A program made the position numbers and the translations under genes. Below, in pieces: positions 1 through 8,933 of a DNA stretch of 20,720 nucleotides (positions are counted from its first letter, which is position 1; each line of letters begins with the position of its first letter). The notes beneath the pieces were generated by a model. That model ran no database searches. It was not told where the DNA came from and saw nothing but the letters and a program-made list of their open reading frames with translations. The stretch is from Coemansia sp. RSA 1804 (Eukaryota > Kickxellomycota > Kickxellomycetes > Kickxellales > Kickxellaceae). The stretch is from assembly GCA_027578815.1 (NCBI GenBank), contig JANBTH010000323.1:1-20720 (forward strand). The letters are read 5' to 3'.

Positions 1-103
1 TATCTTTTGTTATTGGTTTTGTTGTAAACAGTACATTGTCCTCGTACACTTCACGCTGATTCTCCCGATTAAAGAAGTACTTCTCCGAATCCTTTTGGTA
101 CAT
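1..103 (-). CDS. probable 5' end of an unidentified gene, cut by the left edge
   Basis: On the minus strand an ATG at 103-101 opens a frame of 34 codons that runs without a stop to the window edge. It begins MYQKDSEKYFFNRENQRE and continues with VYEDNVLF. The mixed, charged composition and the many G/C-ending codons look like real coding sequence. A TAA lies directly before the ATG, so translation either starts here or enters through a splice. I do not recognise the family. The head-to-head spacing with the next gene, about 256 bases, matches the other divergent promoters in this window. The alternative is a chance open frame, since 34 codons is short. Confidence 0.4.
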   Translation of the reverse strand, partial: MYQKDSEKYFFNRENQREVYEDNVLFTTKPITKD

Positions 104-359
104 TTACCTTGTAAGGTATGCAGAACATATAATGTAGGATGCTTGTTAGGCAGCTATATTCGCACATACCGGCTTACTCTGAACATGTGCTGTAATACCT
201 TTTATGCAAACAATGTGATGTATATGATCGAAAGGAAAGCAACTAACTAATTCTCAAAAGAGTTCTTCATGCCATAGAAGGCCTCGTGCATTGATCTTGA
301 ATAGAGAAGGGTACTCAGGAGTTTGGGCGAAGAAGACAAAGCAGCAGCCTAAAGAGCAG
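104..359. promoter_or_regulatory. divergent intergenic region, candidate shared promoter
   Basis: AT-rich spacer between the left-edge minus-strand frame and the PPR gene. It holds an AACTAAC at 240-247 followed by CATAG at 273-277, which resembles a fungal branch point and acceptor. A short 5' intron for the PPR transcript is therefore possible. No clear TATA or CCAAT box is seen. Confidence 0.35.
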
Positions 360-3300
360 ATGTGTGGATACTTAACCTCGACATCTCTAGTATTTGGATC
401 ATGGCAAACAGGGGTTTTGCTTTCTCGACAATGTCTCTGCACGTGCAGTAGACGCATACTTAGCAGCAGTACTCGCAAATCCAATACTTTTTTACGGCGA
501 CGGCTAGCAACAGCCACTACACCCCCAATCTCCTTGCTTAGGCCGGTTTTAAAATCGAGAAGCCTCCATGATCGGCCTTATTTGGATGAAAAGTTCAAGG
601 ATAAAAGAACGCCGGATCTTGAACAGCGGCTCATGAGAGGATACAGTTATTTTCTTATAAAGATCTACCAGTTTTTGCCGGATACGGATCAGTACTCGCT
701 GCGTGCATTTAGCGATTCTTTGAGTAACAAACGTTCCACCGGTCTGCATCTATTTCAGCTCTATTTGGCATTGAAGCAAAGGAATTTGCACCGCTATCTG
801 ACTATTCACGCATTTCAAAGAGTGGCCACCCGCATATCTTGCGACACAAGTCTGATAGGCACAAGTGCAGAAGAGCAAGCATCGGATATGATCGTTCAGC
901 TAATCACTGACTATGGGCCCCTTGGATTTATACCTGGCCTGAGCGAGTATTCTTCTCTTGTCCGAATGTTGGCACGCGAGCCAGGAAAGGAGCTGGAGGT
1001 GCTTCAGCTGCTGGATGATGTCATCGATGTGTCGAATATTAAGCCTTTCTTAAAGCTTTCGGATAAATGGGGAAGGGCTAACCAGCTGCCAACGGCAGAA
1101 CATATTCCATCTGAAGAGGAAATTCAGCGTATTGAAGACGCCATGATTAAGGAGGGGCACTACACACCCACTGGTGCTGCGCCTTCAGAATACGATCAAA
1201 GTTCTTCGGCAGCACGATCGGATGAGAGGATAATTGAGGATGAAGTTGAGAGCGAGGAGAATCTATCAGACATTGAAAGATATAGTAAGACTGGTGGCGC
1301 TATGGATCTGGACAGAATTCAAAGACTCGTGGTTGAGAAAAGACAGCAGCGACTTGCATCTAAAAGTAAGAATTTTGATGGCAAGGTTGTTGTGTCTCGA
1401 TATTTGTTTCATATGGCTATGCAGGGGTTTGGGCAGATATACCATGTACGCGGCGTTATGGAGGTATTGAACAAAATGCTTAGGATATCAACACAAGTAC
1501 CTTATCGTATTGCTTGTCATTTAATTCCGGACGAGAAAACCTGGGATATCATTAGCAATGTTCTTTCACACCAGCGCGATCGGCATACTTTTGTTAAAAC
1601 ATGGATCGAGTTTCTAAGTCGTGGAGCTCGCCCGCCCATCAGTTTGACGCGGCTGCTAGTTCAGATGCTGGTGCGCCAGTCGCTTGTTGAACAGGCTGTC
1701 TGGGTGATGCGCATTGGTCGTGCATTGCCGGATGTTGGGAATGTGCCCCCGGAAACACCAAAGGTTGAGGATCGCATACCTTGGGATCTAAAGGTGCAGA
1801 TCATGTATGTCGCATCAGCTCTGGACGCAGCGACATCATATGATGCGACGCTGATGACTTTTACAGACGCGATTTCTCAAGGAAAGGCTGCCGCTCGGCT
1901 GCCTCTGCTTTCGCTTCCTGATCTAGAGACTCATGCCCGTCTAATTGGCGGTGCTGTCCAGGCAGACAACGAAAAGCTTGCAAACCACTTGTTTCAAGAG
2001 CTGGTCGATGCTAATATGACACCGGACGGCGCCACATATGGTTATCTTGCCCGTCTCTATGCGAGGAAAGGTGATATTGTGCGTGTTTTTTTTATTGTTC
2101 GCAATACTCTTTTGCGCAGATATCAGTTTCTAGCACAAAAGCACCTTTCCGAGGGAGCATTGAATACGTCGCAGGAGCAGGAAATGTACAAACGTGATGT
2201 TAAACGCCAGACCTCTATTCTCAAGGCAGATGTGTACTGTCTTGCACCACTTCTTATGCTCTTTATCCAGAAAGGTTCTGAAAAGGGGGTTCTTGCTTTG
2301 CTTCGCAGCTGGAATAACGCTTACGGAAAGTTTATCTCGGCTGAAAAGTTTGCTCTTGCTTTGCTCAAAGTCTACAGCAAACCGAAGGATAGCGCTGAGG
2401 TTAACAGATTGCTCCAAAATGCACTTGAGAGCATCCGCATTGATCATCACAGCGACAATACTGATAATGCGGATGCTAGCGATCTAATGCACACCAAGTC
2501 AAGTATGGCTGCCTTCACAGATGCCATCAGAACCCACATTCGCGCAAGGAACCTCCTTGGTGTTGTCAATGTCTTGCGTATGATGGTAAAAGAGAATCTG
2601 GAGCCACCGTACAATCTGCTAGAGCTTATGATGCATGGGTTTCTCAATGAACAGGCACTTGATCTGTTTGATGCCACTCACGCATATTTTAGAGAAGGTC
2701 TTGGCTTGCCCTTATCTCTTACGCTTTACTCGTCATGGATGCGCACCTTGCGAAATCACGGCGACACTTCGGGGGTGCAGGCTGCCTTTGACGAGTTGGT
2801 TGAACTTGGCCAGATACCGAACCAGCGGCATTACATTTACCTTGTTCAGGCGTACGCTTTTGGCGGCTGGATTGAAAGGGCGGTGTCGATTGTATACAAC
2901 CTTCGTAAGCCGCAGAGCGGTGTCCGTCCCGGATTGGATCTGAACATTGCGGTCATTGAGGCATACGTCGCTTGTGGAAGGCTCAAGAGTGCAGAGACCG
3001 AGCTTCACTATCTTCTTGAGACATCGCCTCTTCAGCATACTCAAATTCCTGCTCGCCCGTTTAACTACATGATCATTGGCTATCTTTATGCGGGAGAAGG
3101 ATCTAAAGCAATGCAAATCTACAAGGAGATTATTCACCTTGGCATTAAACCAGATGTTTATACGTTTTCCATTCTTATGCACTCATACACGCTAGCCAAC
3201 GATTTGGAGAATTGCCTACGCGTGTTTAATGAGATGTTACGAATGGGTGTGGAGCCGGACCTTGTTATATACATTATCCTCATAAGCGCGTTTGGTGCAA

Positions 3301-4817
3301 GAAGGATGATTTCACGAGCGGAGGCTGTGTTTGAGCAAATCGCTCGAGAGCAAGAATGGACACAACTGCACGACAGAGATCGTGTCGGCTATCGCCCATG
3401 GCAAGAGAGCAGGGTTTCTTCGTCTGATGCGCTTAGCCTGTATGCAGAAAACCCGCGGCGCAAAGACCTTGGAGAGGTTATTGAAGCATTTGATTCTGGG
3501 AAGAACGACATTTCGAGCCGATTGCGCACACACAGCTTCTACAACATTGATCCCACAGTTTACCTGGCAATGCTCAAGGTTTACAACAAAGCCAAAAGGC
3601 CTTTGAGAGCCTTGGCAACTTGGGAAAGTCTGATCCACAACTTTCCCATCGTGCAGTGGAATCCCCGTAAGGGTGGCATCTTGGCAAAGTCGTTGCAATA
3701 CACCGGCCGATTTCATATAAACTCATGGACTGTTTTGCTGCGTACCGTTAGACCGACGTTTGGATTTCATCGGGTGGTTAAGCGCTTGTGGGAGTTGTCA
3801 AAGTATTTCGTAAATCCAGTGTTTTCCTCAGAGATGGATGAGATTTTGGAAGCACGGCAGTTGCAAAAGAATCTGATTGCATCTTTATGTCGTCAGGCCA
3901 CCACAACTCCGGATATCAACAAGCTATCTGATATGATGCTTTTACGCGCGAAGTTGATTAAAGACATAGAAATGGAGATAGACGAACGAGTCTTTCACGA
4001 TTATATGTTTTTTGCGAAGAAGCGAGTGATATTGCCAACACCGATATTTGACGTGCATGCGTCTTCTTTTCGGGATTACAATTATTGGATACCGCAAGAA
4101 ATGGACAATTCGACATTTAGCGTGACTCCGCCTTATATTCAACAACAAGCGTCTGTGACTGCAGATCGTGTCGGTACTCTGAAAACTGACTCTGCATCCA
4201 GCTCAAAGTCCAGCCTTCTAAACGAAAACGACGAGTTTAACTTTATGACCAACCGAAAGATTGCTGCACACGTTGCCAAGCTGTGGCGCCAGTTGGAAAA
4301 CGATGGCTTCAAGTTCAGCAACATCCATGTATCGGATTACATTTCATGCATTCTACTTGGTAGGCAGTATGACGAGGTTATCCGGTTTTTGCTGCTCGTC
4401 AAACCACCATCAAGTTCAAGTAAGGCAAGCTACCGCTATTACAATTTAAAGATTGTCAAGCGTGCGTCACAGATGTTGGTGAGACTAATTAAAGTCGTAC
4501 GACAAAGACTGCTACAAGCGAAGGAGCGGCGTATCGTGCTTGAGATTTTGATGGACCAGGGCGGCCCTCGCTGTCAGGATTATGTCAGCGAATGTGGTGA
4601 CATTGTGGATCCTGATATAGAACGCAGCGAAAACGAGATCCAGGTTATGCGTGAGAGATTGGCAATTTATACGGAACACGAAAGTGGGTGGTTTTACGAG
4701 CTGGAAAAGCTGGTCGAGATTGCAACTATATGGCAGAGACTAGTTGGCAACGAGAAAGAAATGGAATATATATCCAATGCTATATTTTTTGCGGAAACAG
4801 CACTGGTGCGCGCATAG
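360..4817 (+). CDS. large pentatricopeptide-repeat (PPR) protein, probably mitochondrial
   Basis: Uninterrupted frame of 1485 codons. The frame is open back to 228, but the first in-frame ATG is at 360. The protein from there has a basic, Ser/Thr-rich N-terminus (MCGYLTSTS, then SRRILSSSTRK, then FLRRRLATATT) that fits a mitochondrial presequence. An acidic stretch lies near residues 286-308. Clear tandem PPR-like helix pairs occur around residues 900-995, for example FNYMIIGYLYAGEG, KPDVYTFSILMHSY and EPDLVIYIILISAFGARR. Weaker pairs lie near residues 555-585 and 785-860. The C-terminal third lacks obvious repeats. PPR proteins bind organellar RNA and act in processing, stability or translation of mitochondrial transcripts; the target here is unknown. 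It converges on the kinase gene, with under 200 bases between the stop codons. PPR assignment is confident, the ortholog group is not. An upstream exon joining near 278 cannot be excluded. Confidence 0.9.
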   Translation: MCGYLTSTSLVFGSWQTGVLLSRQCLCTCSRRILSSSTRKSNTFLRRRLATATTPPISLLRPVLKSRSLHDRPYLDEKFKDKRTPDLEQRLMRGYSYFLIKIYQFLPDTDQYSLRAFSDSLSNKRSTGLHLFQLYLALKQRNLHRYLTIHAFQRVATRISCDTSLIGTSAEEQASDMIVQLITDYGPLGFIPGLSEYSSLVRMLAREPGKELEVLQLLDDVIDVSNIKPFLKLSDKWGRANQLPTAEHIPSEEEIQRIEDAMIKEGHYTPTGAAPSEYDQSSSAARSDERIIEDEVESEENLSDIERYSKTGGAMDLDRIQRLVVEKRQQRLASKSKNFDGKVVVSRYLFHMAMQGFGQIYHVRGVMEVLNKMLRISTQVPYRIACHLIPDEKTWDIISNVLSHQRDRHTFVKTWIEFLSRGARPPISLTRLLVQMLVRQSLVEQAVWVMRIGRALPDVGNVPPETPKVEDRIPWDLKVQIMYVASALDAATSYDATLMTFTDAISQGKAAARLPLLSLPDLETHARLIGGAVQADNEKLANHLFQELVDANMTPDGATYGYLARLYARKGDIVRVFFIVRNTLLRRYQFLAQKHLSEGALNTSQEQEMYKRDVKRQTSILKADVYCLAPLLMLFIQKGSEKGVLALLRSWNNAYGKFISAEKFALALLKVYSKPKDSAEVNRLLQNALESIRIDHHSDNTDNADASDLMHTKSSMAAFTDAIRTHIRARNLLGVVNVLRMMVKENLEPPYNLLELMMHGFLNEQALDLFDATHAYFREGLGLPLSLTLYSSWMRTLRNHGDTSGVQAAFDELVELGQIPNQRHYIYLVQAYAFGGWIERAVSIVYNLRKPQSGVRPGLDLNIAVIEAYVACGRLKSAETELHYLLETSPLQHTQIPARPFNYMIIGYLYAGEGSKAMQIYKEIIHLGIKPDVYTFSILMHSYTLANDLENCLRVFNEMLRMGVEPDLVIYIILISAFGARRMISRAEAVFEQIAREQEWTQLHDRDRVGYRPWQESRVSSSDALSLYAENPRRKDLGEVIEAFDSGKNDISSRLRTHSFYNIDPTVYLAMLKVYNKAKRPLRALATWESLIHNFPIVQWNPRKGGILAKSLQYTGRFHINSWTVLLRTVRPTFGFHRVVKRLWELSKYFVNPVFSSEMDEILEARQLQKNLIASLCRQATTTPDINKLSDMMLLRAKLIKDIEMEIDERVFHDYMFFAKKRVILPTPIFDVHASSFRDYNYWIPQEMDNSTFSVTPPYIQQQASVTADRVGTLKTDSASSSKSSLLNENDEFNFMTNRKIAAHVAKLWRQLENDGFKFSNIHVSDYISCILLGRQYDEVIRFLLLVKPPSSSSKASYRYYNLKIVKRASQMLVRLIKVVRQRLLQAKERRIVLEILMDQGGPRCQDYVSECGDIVDPDIERSENEIQVMRERLAIYTEHESGWFYELEKLVEIATIWQRLVGNEKEMEYISNAIFFAETALVRA

Positions 4818-5014
4818 ACTTGTATAAATCGCCTTTTTCAAACAGTGCAGCAAGCACCCTAGATAATATATTAATCGATATGTACGTGCAATGGAAGAAT
4901 TAAAAAGAGGAAAAACAAAGGAAATGCCATAACGAAACTAGTAAATAATGAAACCCCAAACACTTAAAAAACACACAGCCGCGCATATTACACGCATTGC
5001 TTCACCATCGGGTC
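4818..5014. other. convergent 3' spacer between PPR gene and kinase gene
   Basis: AT-rich sequence between two stop codons facing each other, holding the 3' UTRs of both genes. No canonical AATAAA is seen on either strand; near matches such as AATAAT occur. No gene is seen. Confidence 0.6.
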
Positions 5015-7987
5015 TTACATCCCAGCATACTCGACGCTCTGAAGCTCATTTGAAATAGCCACAGTAAGCTTCTTATAAGCCCACCAGTTCCCCTCCAAAC
5101 GCTTAAATTTGATAGTGTGCAGGTGGCCCTGCACAGTCTCCACAATAATCTCAAACCGCAAACCCTGATCTTCACAGCTGTATACAACATCATTCATCTT
5201 GCGCAAAATTATTGCTTTGCTTTTAAGAACATGCTCAATTTTGTTCTGGATTTCGTCGAGTGGGCCTAGCATAGTGCATCGCAGATTGAAAATGCCTCTC
5301 ACACCAGACTTGCCGCCCGGCTGTTGTTGACTGTTGCCAACGCCAGTAGGGGCAGAGCCGCGTGATGCTAAAGCTGGCGGAAGCTGCACGCCTGCCTTTT
5401 GCTGCGTAAATGGAACTGCTGTCTGGTTGTTTTGGTGGCTCTGGGATGGATGGAGACGCAATGGTGTCACCTGGCGACCAGAGACAACAGACAATGGTCG
5501 CGGAGTGCGTCTCTGCTCAACCTCATTCTCGGAATTCGAACTAGGTTCATAAGGCAGATCTTGTGGAGGCTCGGACTTTCTGTGACGTCCGCCACCATAG
5601 CCAGAGTCCGGATGCAAAGGAGCGTTTTGTGTAGGACCAAAATCGGTATATCTATGGCGTTGTCCGCCACTGGTCGCTGGGCGCTGGTTCGGGGTCATAG
5701 CTAGTCGTGGCTCATTGTTTGCGGTAGAAGGACGAGTAGGGCTGCTAACTTGATTACGTTGTTGGTAGGCTGCCACAGGCAGTGCGTTTGGATGTTGCTG
5801 CTGCATTAGTACTTGTTGTTGTTGTTGCTGGTGCTGGTGCTGTTGCTGCTGCTGATGCATTTGTTGCTGAAATTGGGGTTGGGGAGGAGGCGGCGGCATG
5901 TGTGGGGGGTAGTAGCTTTGTATATGGTTGCCACCATGGACGCTGTTTAATGACATTGCAGATGGAGCCGCGCTGAAGCGACGGAATGGCGCCTGGAAAA
6001 AGCTGACCCTATTTCCACTTCCAACTTGGTTGTGCGACTGGTCAAAGCGTGGCATGTCCTCCATTACCTGAGACTGCCGTCCTTTGAGAAACGGCATAGA
6101 CTTGCGCACACGTTCGAAAAAGCGAGAAGACCGGCTGTTTCGCTTGTCATTGTCTCGAAGATATGGCGACGATTCTTCGAGATTAATCGAGCTCGCCACG
6201 GACAGCTGGCCACTAGCAGTGCTTCCTTTGCGGAGCCTTGGCGGCTCATACTGGCTCGCGCCAAAAGATAGAGACTCGCCATGGTTGCTAAGGTCAGAAC
6301 CCTTGTTTACCAAATATGGGGGCTGAGGAGCATGAAGATTGGCACCTGTGTGTGAGTGGGGTGGTTGGTGCGAGTTCGATGCAGCAGAAGGCCCTTTCTG
6401 GCGGCTGTCGCTTGCCAGTGGTGCGGTTCCCAATCTATTTGTCGGGCTATAGTTTTCTGTGCTTGTGTAGCTCGGAGCATAGCTGTGCCGACCACGTGAA
6501 GTCGGGCGAGCATAATCAACCGGCGTGGTAGGCGGAACTCCTCCAGACTGCGGCTGTGGTGGGTTCATGATAGGAACCGGATCTACTGATGGTTTTGTTG
6601 AGGCTGTCCCGCCGAGATTGGTGGCCTGGCTCCTGCGTGCATTCCTTGCAGCCTTTCTGCGGCGCTTTTCCTCAATAAGGTGGTATATACACACCATCGG
6701 CGTCATTGCCATATCGCCTTGAGTAAGCGCAGCAACGACTGCATCAATATCATACTCATATGAGCGCATCTTTTGTAACGACTGCTCATTCGGATGCACA
6801 ACGACGGATGGACGAGGAGGCAAGTGGTTGTCAACGGGGTGGTCGTAGTCCTTGTTTGTCCATGGATGGTCAATAATGCCCTTCATAGTGATGCGAAGCT
6901 TCGGATTGACCATCAACATCTGCTGCAAAAGGTTCTGCGAATCCTTGCTGAGATATGGCTGCAGACTGAACTTTCCTCGGGAGATCTTTGCGTATATCTC
7001 GTTTAATTTCTCGCCCTCAAACGGCGTGCGGCCACAGAGCAAGAAAAACAAAATAATGCCCATGCTCCATATGTCAACCTCTGGGCCGGTGTATTTGATG
7101 CCGTTGACCATCTCTGGAGCTGCATAGAACGGGGAGCCACAGAAGGTGTCTAACTGCTTGTCCCATTCAAAGCTGTTTGCAAAACCAAAGTCAATTATAT
7201 GCACGCGGTTTTCATGATCAAGCATAACGTTCTCCAGCTTAAGATCGCGGTGAATAACGCAGTTTCTATGAATATAGTCTATTGCGCTGACAATCTGGCG
7301 GAAGAATCCGCGTGCCTCGTTCTCATGCAAACGACCACGCTTGCGGACAAGCTGGAGAAGCTCTCCGCCGCTGTTGTAGTCCATGACTATCATTGTGTAC
7401 TTTGGGGTCAGCGAGACGTCATACAGGCGAACAATATTTGGGTGCCAAAGTATAGACAGAAGCTTGATTTCGCGCTCGACGCGAATGTTGTGCTTTTCAG
7501 CGTTCCCTCCCTGTGGCGGCCGTGACTTTATAAACTTCAACGCATACTTTCTTTTTGTGACGTGGTGCTCTGCCATAAAAACCTTGCTGAAGGTACCTTT
7601 GCCTAGTGTTTTAATTATCCTAAACTCGCCTATATCTGTCACACGACGGTCACGTCTGCCTGGGTGATGACTGTTGATGTCGCCGCGGACTTTCTGCGCT
7701 TGCGATGCCGATGACGACGATTGGTCCATGGTAGGATTCTTGGGTGCTATGCCAGTGCCACGGTTTGGGCCGGGATAGCCCTGATGATGCTGAGGGGGTC
7801 GAGCTGACGACGCGTGCTTCTGGTTTTGCGAATAGGGTGATTCTGAGTACCCAGAGACCGGGCGGTTTCCGTGCTGGCCAGCTGAGCGCGCAGCTTGGTA
7901 GGGATCGGCTACATCCATAGTAATGCCGGGAGTCTCGCCAACATACTGAGCTAGTTGAGTTGGTGCCAAGGAACGACGTCTCTGCAT
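5015..7987 (-). CDS. KIN1: Kin1/MARK-type serine/threonine kinase with C-terminal KA1 domain
   Basis: 990 codons from the ATG at 7987. Residues 1-115 are a disordered leader. The kinase domain spans about 122-376: glycine loop GKGTFSKV (129-136), catalytic Lys151, HRDLKLEN with Asp248, DFG at 266-268, T-loop LDTFCGSPFYAAPE with Thr281, and GPEVDIWSMG. The T-loop is the LKB1-target type of the AMPK-related family. A helical segment follows (about 403-440, ending IYHLIEEKRRRK), where MARK/Kin1 kinases carry a UBA-like element. A long Ser/Pro/Gln-rich linker holds a Gln/His tract near 707-732. The last 95 or so residues (GVRGIFNLRCTMLGP, ending SVEYAGM) match a KA1 phospholipid-binding domain. 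Family members act at the plasma membrane in polarity, exocytosis and septation. All catalytic residues are present. The frame stays open upstream to an acceptor at 8030, so the true N-terminus may be longer. An AMPK relative other than Kin1 is possible. Confidence 0.9.
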   Translation of the reverse strand: MQRRRSLAPTQLAQYVGETPGITMDVADPYQAARSAGQHGNRPVSGYSESPYSQNQKHASSARPPQHHQGYPGPNRGTGIAPKNPTMDQSSSSASQAQKVRGDINSHHPGRRDRRVTDIGEFRIIKTLGKGTFSKVFMAEHHVTKRKYALKFIKSRPPQGGNAEKHNIRVEREIKLLSILWHPNIVRLYDVSLTPKYTMIVMDYNSGGELLQLVRKRGRLHENEARGFFRQIVSAIDYIHRNCVIHRDLKLENVMLDHENRVHIIDFGFANSFEWDKQLDTFCGSPFYAAPEMVNGIKYTGPEVDIWSMGIILFFLLCGRTPFEGEKLNEIYAKISRGKFSLQPYLSKDSQNLLQQMLMVNPKLRITMKGIIDHPWTNKDYDHPVDNHLPPRPSVVVHPNEQSLQKMRSYEYDIDAVVAALTQGDMAMTPMVCIYHLIEEKRRRKAARNARRSQATNLGGTASTKPSVDPVPIMNPPQPQSGGVPPTTPVDYARPTSRGRHSYAPSYTSTENYSPTNRLGTAPLASDSRQKGPSAASNSHQPPHSHTGANLHAPQPPYLVNKGSDLSNHGESLSFGASQYEPPRLRKGSTASGQLSVASSINLEESSPYLRDNDKRNSRSSRFFERVRKSMPFLKGRQSQVMEDMPRFDQSHNQVGSGNRVSFFQAPFRRFSAAPSAMSLNSVHGGNHIQSYYPPHMPPPPPQPQFQQQMHQQQQQHQHQQQQQQVLMQQQHPNALPVAAYQQRNQVSSPTRPSTANNEPRLAMTPNQRPATSGGQRHRYTDFGPTQNAPLHPDSGYGGGRHRKSEPPQDLPYEPSSNSENEVEQRRTPRPLSVVSGRQVTPLRLHPSQSHQNNQTAVPFTQQKAGVQLPPALASRGSAPTGVGNSQQQPGGKSGVRGIFNLRCTMLGPLDEIQNKIEHVLKSKAIILRKMNDVVYSCEDQGLRFEIIVETVQGHLHTIKFKRLEGNWWAYKKLTVAISNELQSVEYAGM
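5794..5869 (-). repeat. CAG/CAA/CAT tract encoding Gln/His-rich stretch in the kinase
   Basis: Trinucleotide-type repeat read on the minus strand as mixed CAG, CAA and CAT codons, giving the Gln/His-rich segment of the kinase linker at about residues 707-732. The codons are interrupted rather than pure, so it is probably moderately stable. Length variation between strains would change only the linker, not the kinase or KA1 domain. Confidence 0.8.
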
Positions 7988-8029
7988 ATGGCTGGCTGCA
8001 ACAAACTCTGAAGGGTCCGCGTTATGGTA

Positions 8030-8900
8030 CTAAGAATGTGAAAAAATGAGCACAGGGATGGGAATCAGTGTTGGATATTAGGATTATGTATTTTGGATTC
8101 CCTTCCAGTAACAGCAGAATATCTAAATGGGACAGAGAAGCACGCCTGTATTTCTCCAAGAGGCTAATGCGTATGGGTGGAATATGAAGCGGTTGTCAGG
8201 TTTTGGGCTGAAAAGACAAACTTACAAGGGTGATACAATGGATACCCTGTCAGGCTAGCGCAGAACAAAGTACAATATTGTAAAGTACAACAAAAAAGCA
8301 AAAAAGTGTCAGACACACGATAACACGAAAGCAAAACACAAGAGAATTCAATGGTAAAAAGAAGAAAAGGAGGCGAAGTGGTGTTAAAAAGTCTGCCAAA
8401 CTCAACAGCCTATACACGGAGAAGCTGAGAATGAAAGAGCAAAAGGAAAAAGAAAAAAACAAGCTGAAGGGCTGTAAAACAAATTTAGAAACCAGCAATA
8501 CCCGAGAAAGAAAGCAAAAAAGTAGAAGGGAAGGAGAAAGAGACAAAAGAGGGAAGAACGAAAACAACAATAAATGCCTGCAGCATATATTGCCAGCAAG
8601 CAGGACAGGGCAGAGCAGAACCAAGTTGTCCTTTTGGGGTTTACAAGCCAGGTGCACCGCATACTGTTTGGGGAGGATGTGTGTGGAATGGCAGACGAGA
8701 AAAAAAGGCAAGGACCGACACTATCCTTTTTTGGCCATGCAAAAGAAAAAGCGCACAAAAGAGCCATTATTGTTCTTTTCTTCTTGCTCTGCGCGTCGCA
8801 CAGCATGCGGGTAAGAGCCGCTGGCCTAGGAACCAACATCATCTACAGGGTGCTACAAGCCGGGGATGGGGGCTCAACACGTGTCGCTCTTGGAACTTAC
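8030..8900 (-). other. candidate intron(s) at the 5' end of the kinase gene
   Basis: On the minus strand the kinase reading frame is open back from 7987 to 8029 (YHNADPSEFVAASH before the Met). It abuts a strong acceptor, a T-rich run then CATTCTTAG, ending at 8030. CCTAAT and ACTGAT branch-like motifs precede it. Two GTAAGT donors lie upstream, at 8225-8220 and 8900-8895. The far donor would give an 871-base intron, the near one a 196-base intron preceded by a non-coding leader exon, because the phase-matching frame has a TGA just before that donor. Extra acceptor-like sites (TTTTACAG near 8475, CATTCTCAG near 8428) make alternative leader splicing possible. The acceptor is well supported; the choice of donor is open. 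Confidence 0.55.
8430..8577. other. long purine-rich tract (pyrimidine-rich on the kinase sense strand)
   Basis: About 150 bases of almost pure A/G on the plus strand, with runs such as AAAGGAAAAAGAAAAAAAC and GGAAGGAGAAAGAGAC. A second, weaker A/G-rich stretch lies at about 9065-9260. Read in the direction of the kinase gene these are C/T-rich, as is usual in fungal promoters, 5' leaders and polypyrimidine tracts before acceptors. Open frames across it on either strand are low-complexity and not gene-like. Confidence 0.6.
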
Positions 8901-8933
8901 ATTAGAACCAGGTCTGACCGCTGCAGCGGACAT
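8901..8933 (-). CDS. KIN1: candidate first coding exon of the kinase gene
   Basis: On the minus strand an ATG at 8933-8931, with A at -3, opens 11 codons, MSAAAVRPGSN. It ends on a complete codon directly before a GTAAGT donor at 8900. The acceptor at 8030 also begins on a complete codon, so splicing joins MSAAAVRPGSN to YHNADPSEFVAASHMQRRR in frame and gives a protein of 1015 residues. Phase match, start context and donor all agree, but the exon is short and chance cannot be excluded. The alternative is that the leader is non-coding and translation starts at 7987. Confidence 0.42.

Noticed and set aside
291..359. N-terminal extension of the PPR protein starting at TTG 291
   Set aside because: The codon at 291 is TTG, not ATG. 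The first in-frame ATG is at 360 and begins a better mitochondrial presequence.
2733..3182. 149-codon frame antisense to the PPR gene
   Set aside because: It lies wholly inside a strongly supported coding frame, with no independent support.
8250..8842. Minus-strand open frames of about 150 codons rich in Phe, Leu and Ser
   Set aside because: They are translations of the C/T-rich tract, low in complexity and overlapping each other in different frames. They look like leader or intron sequence.
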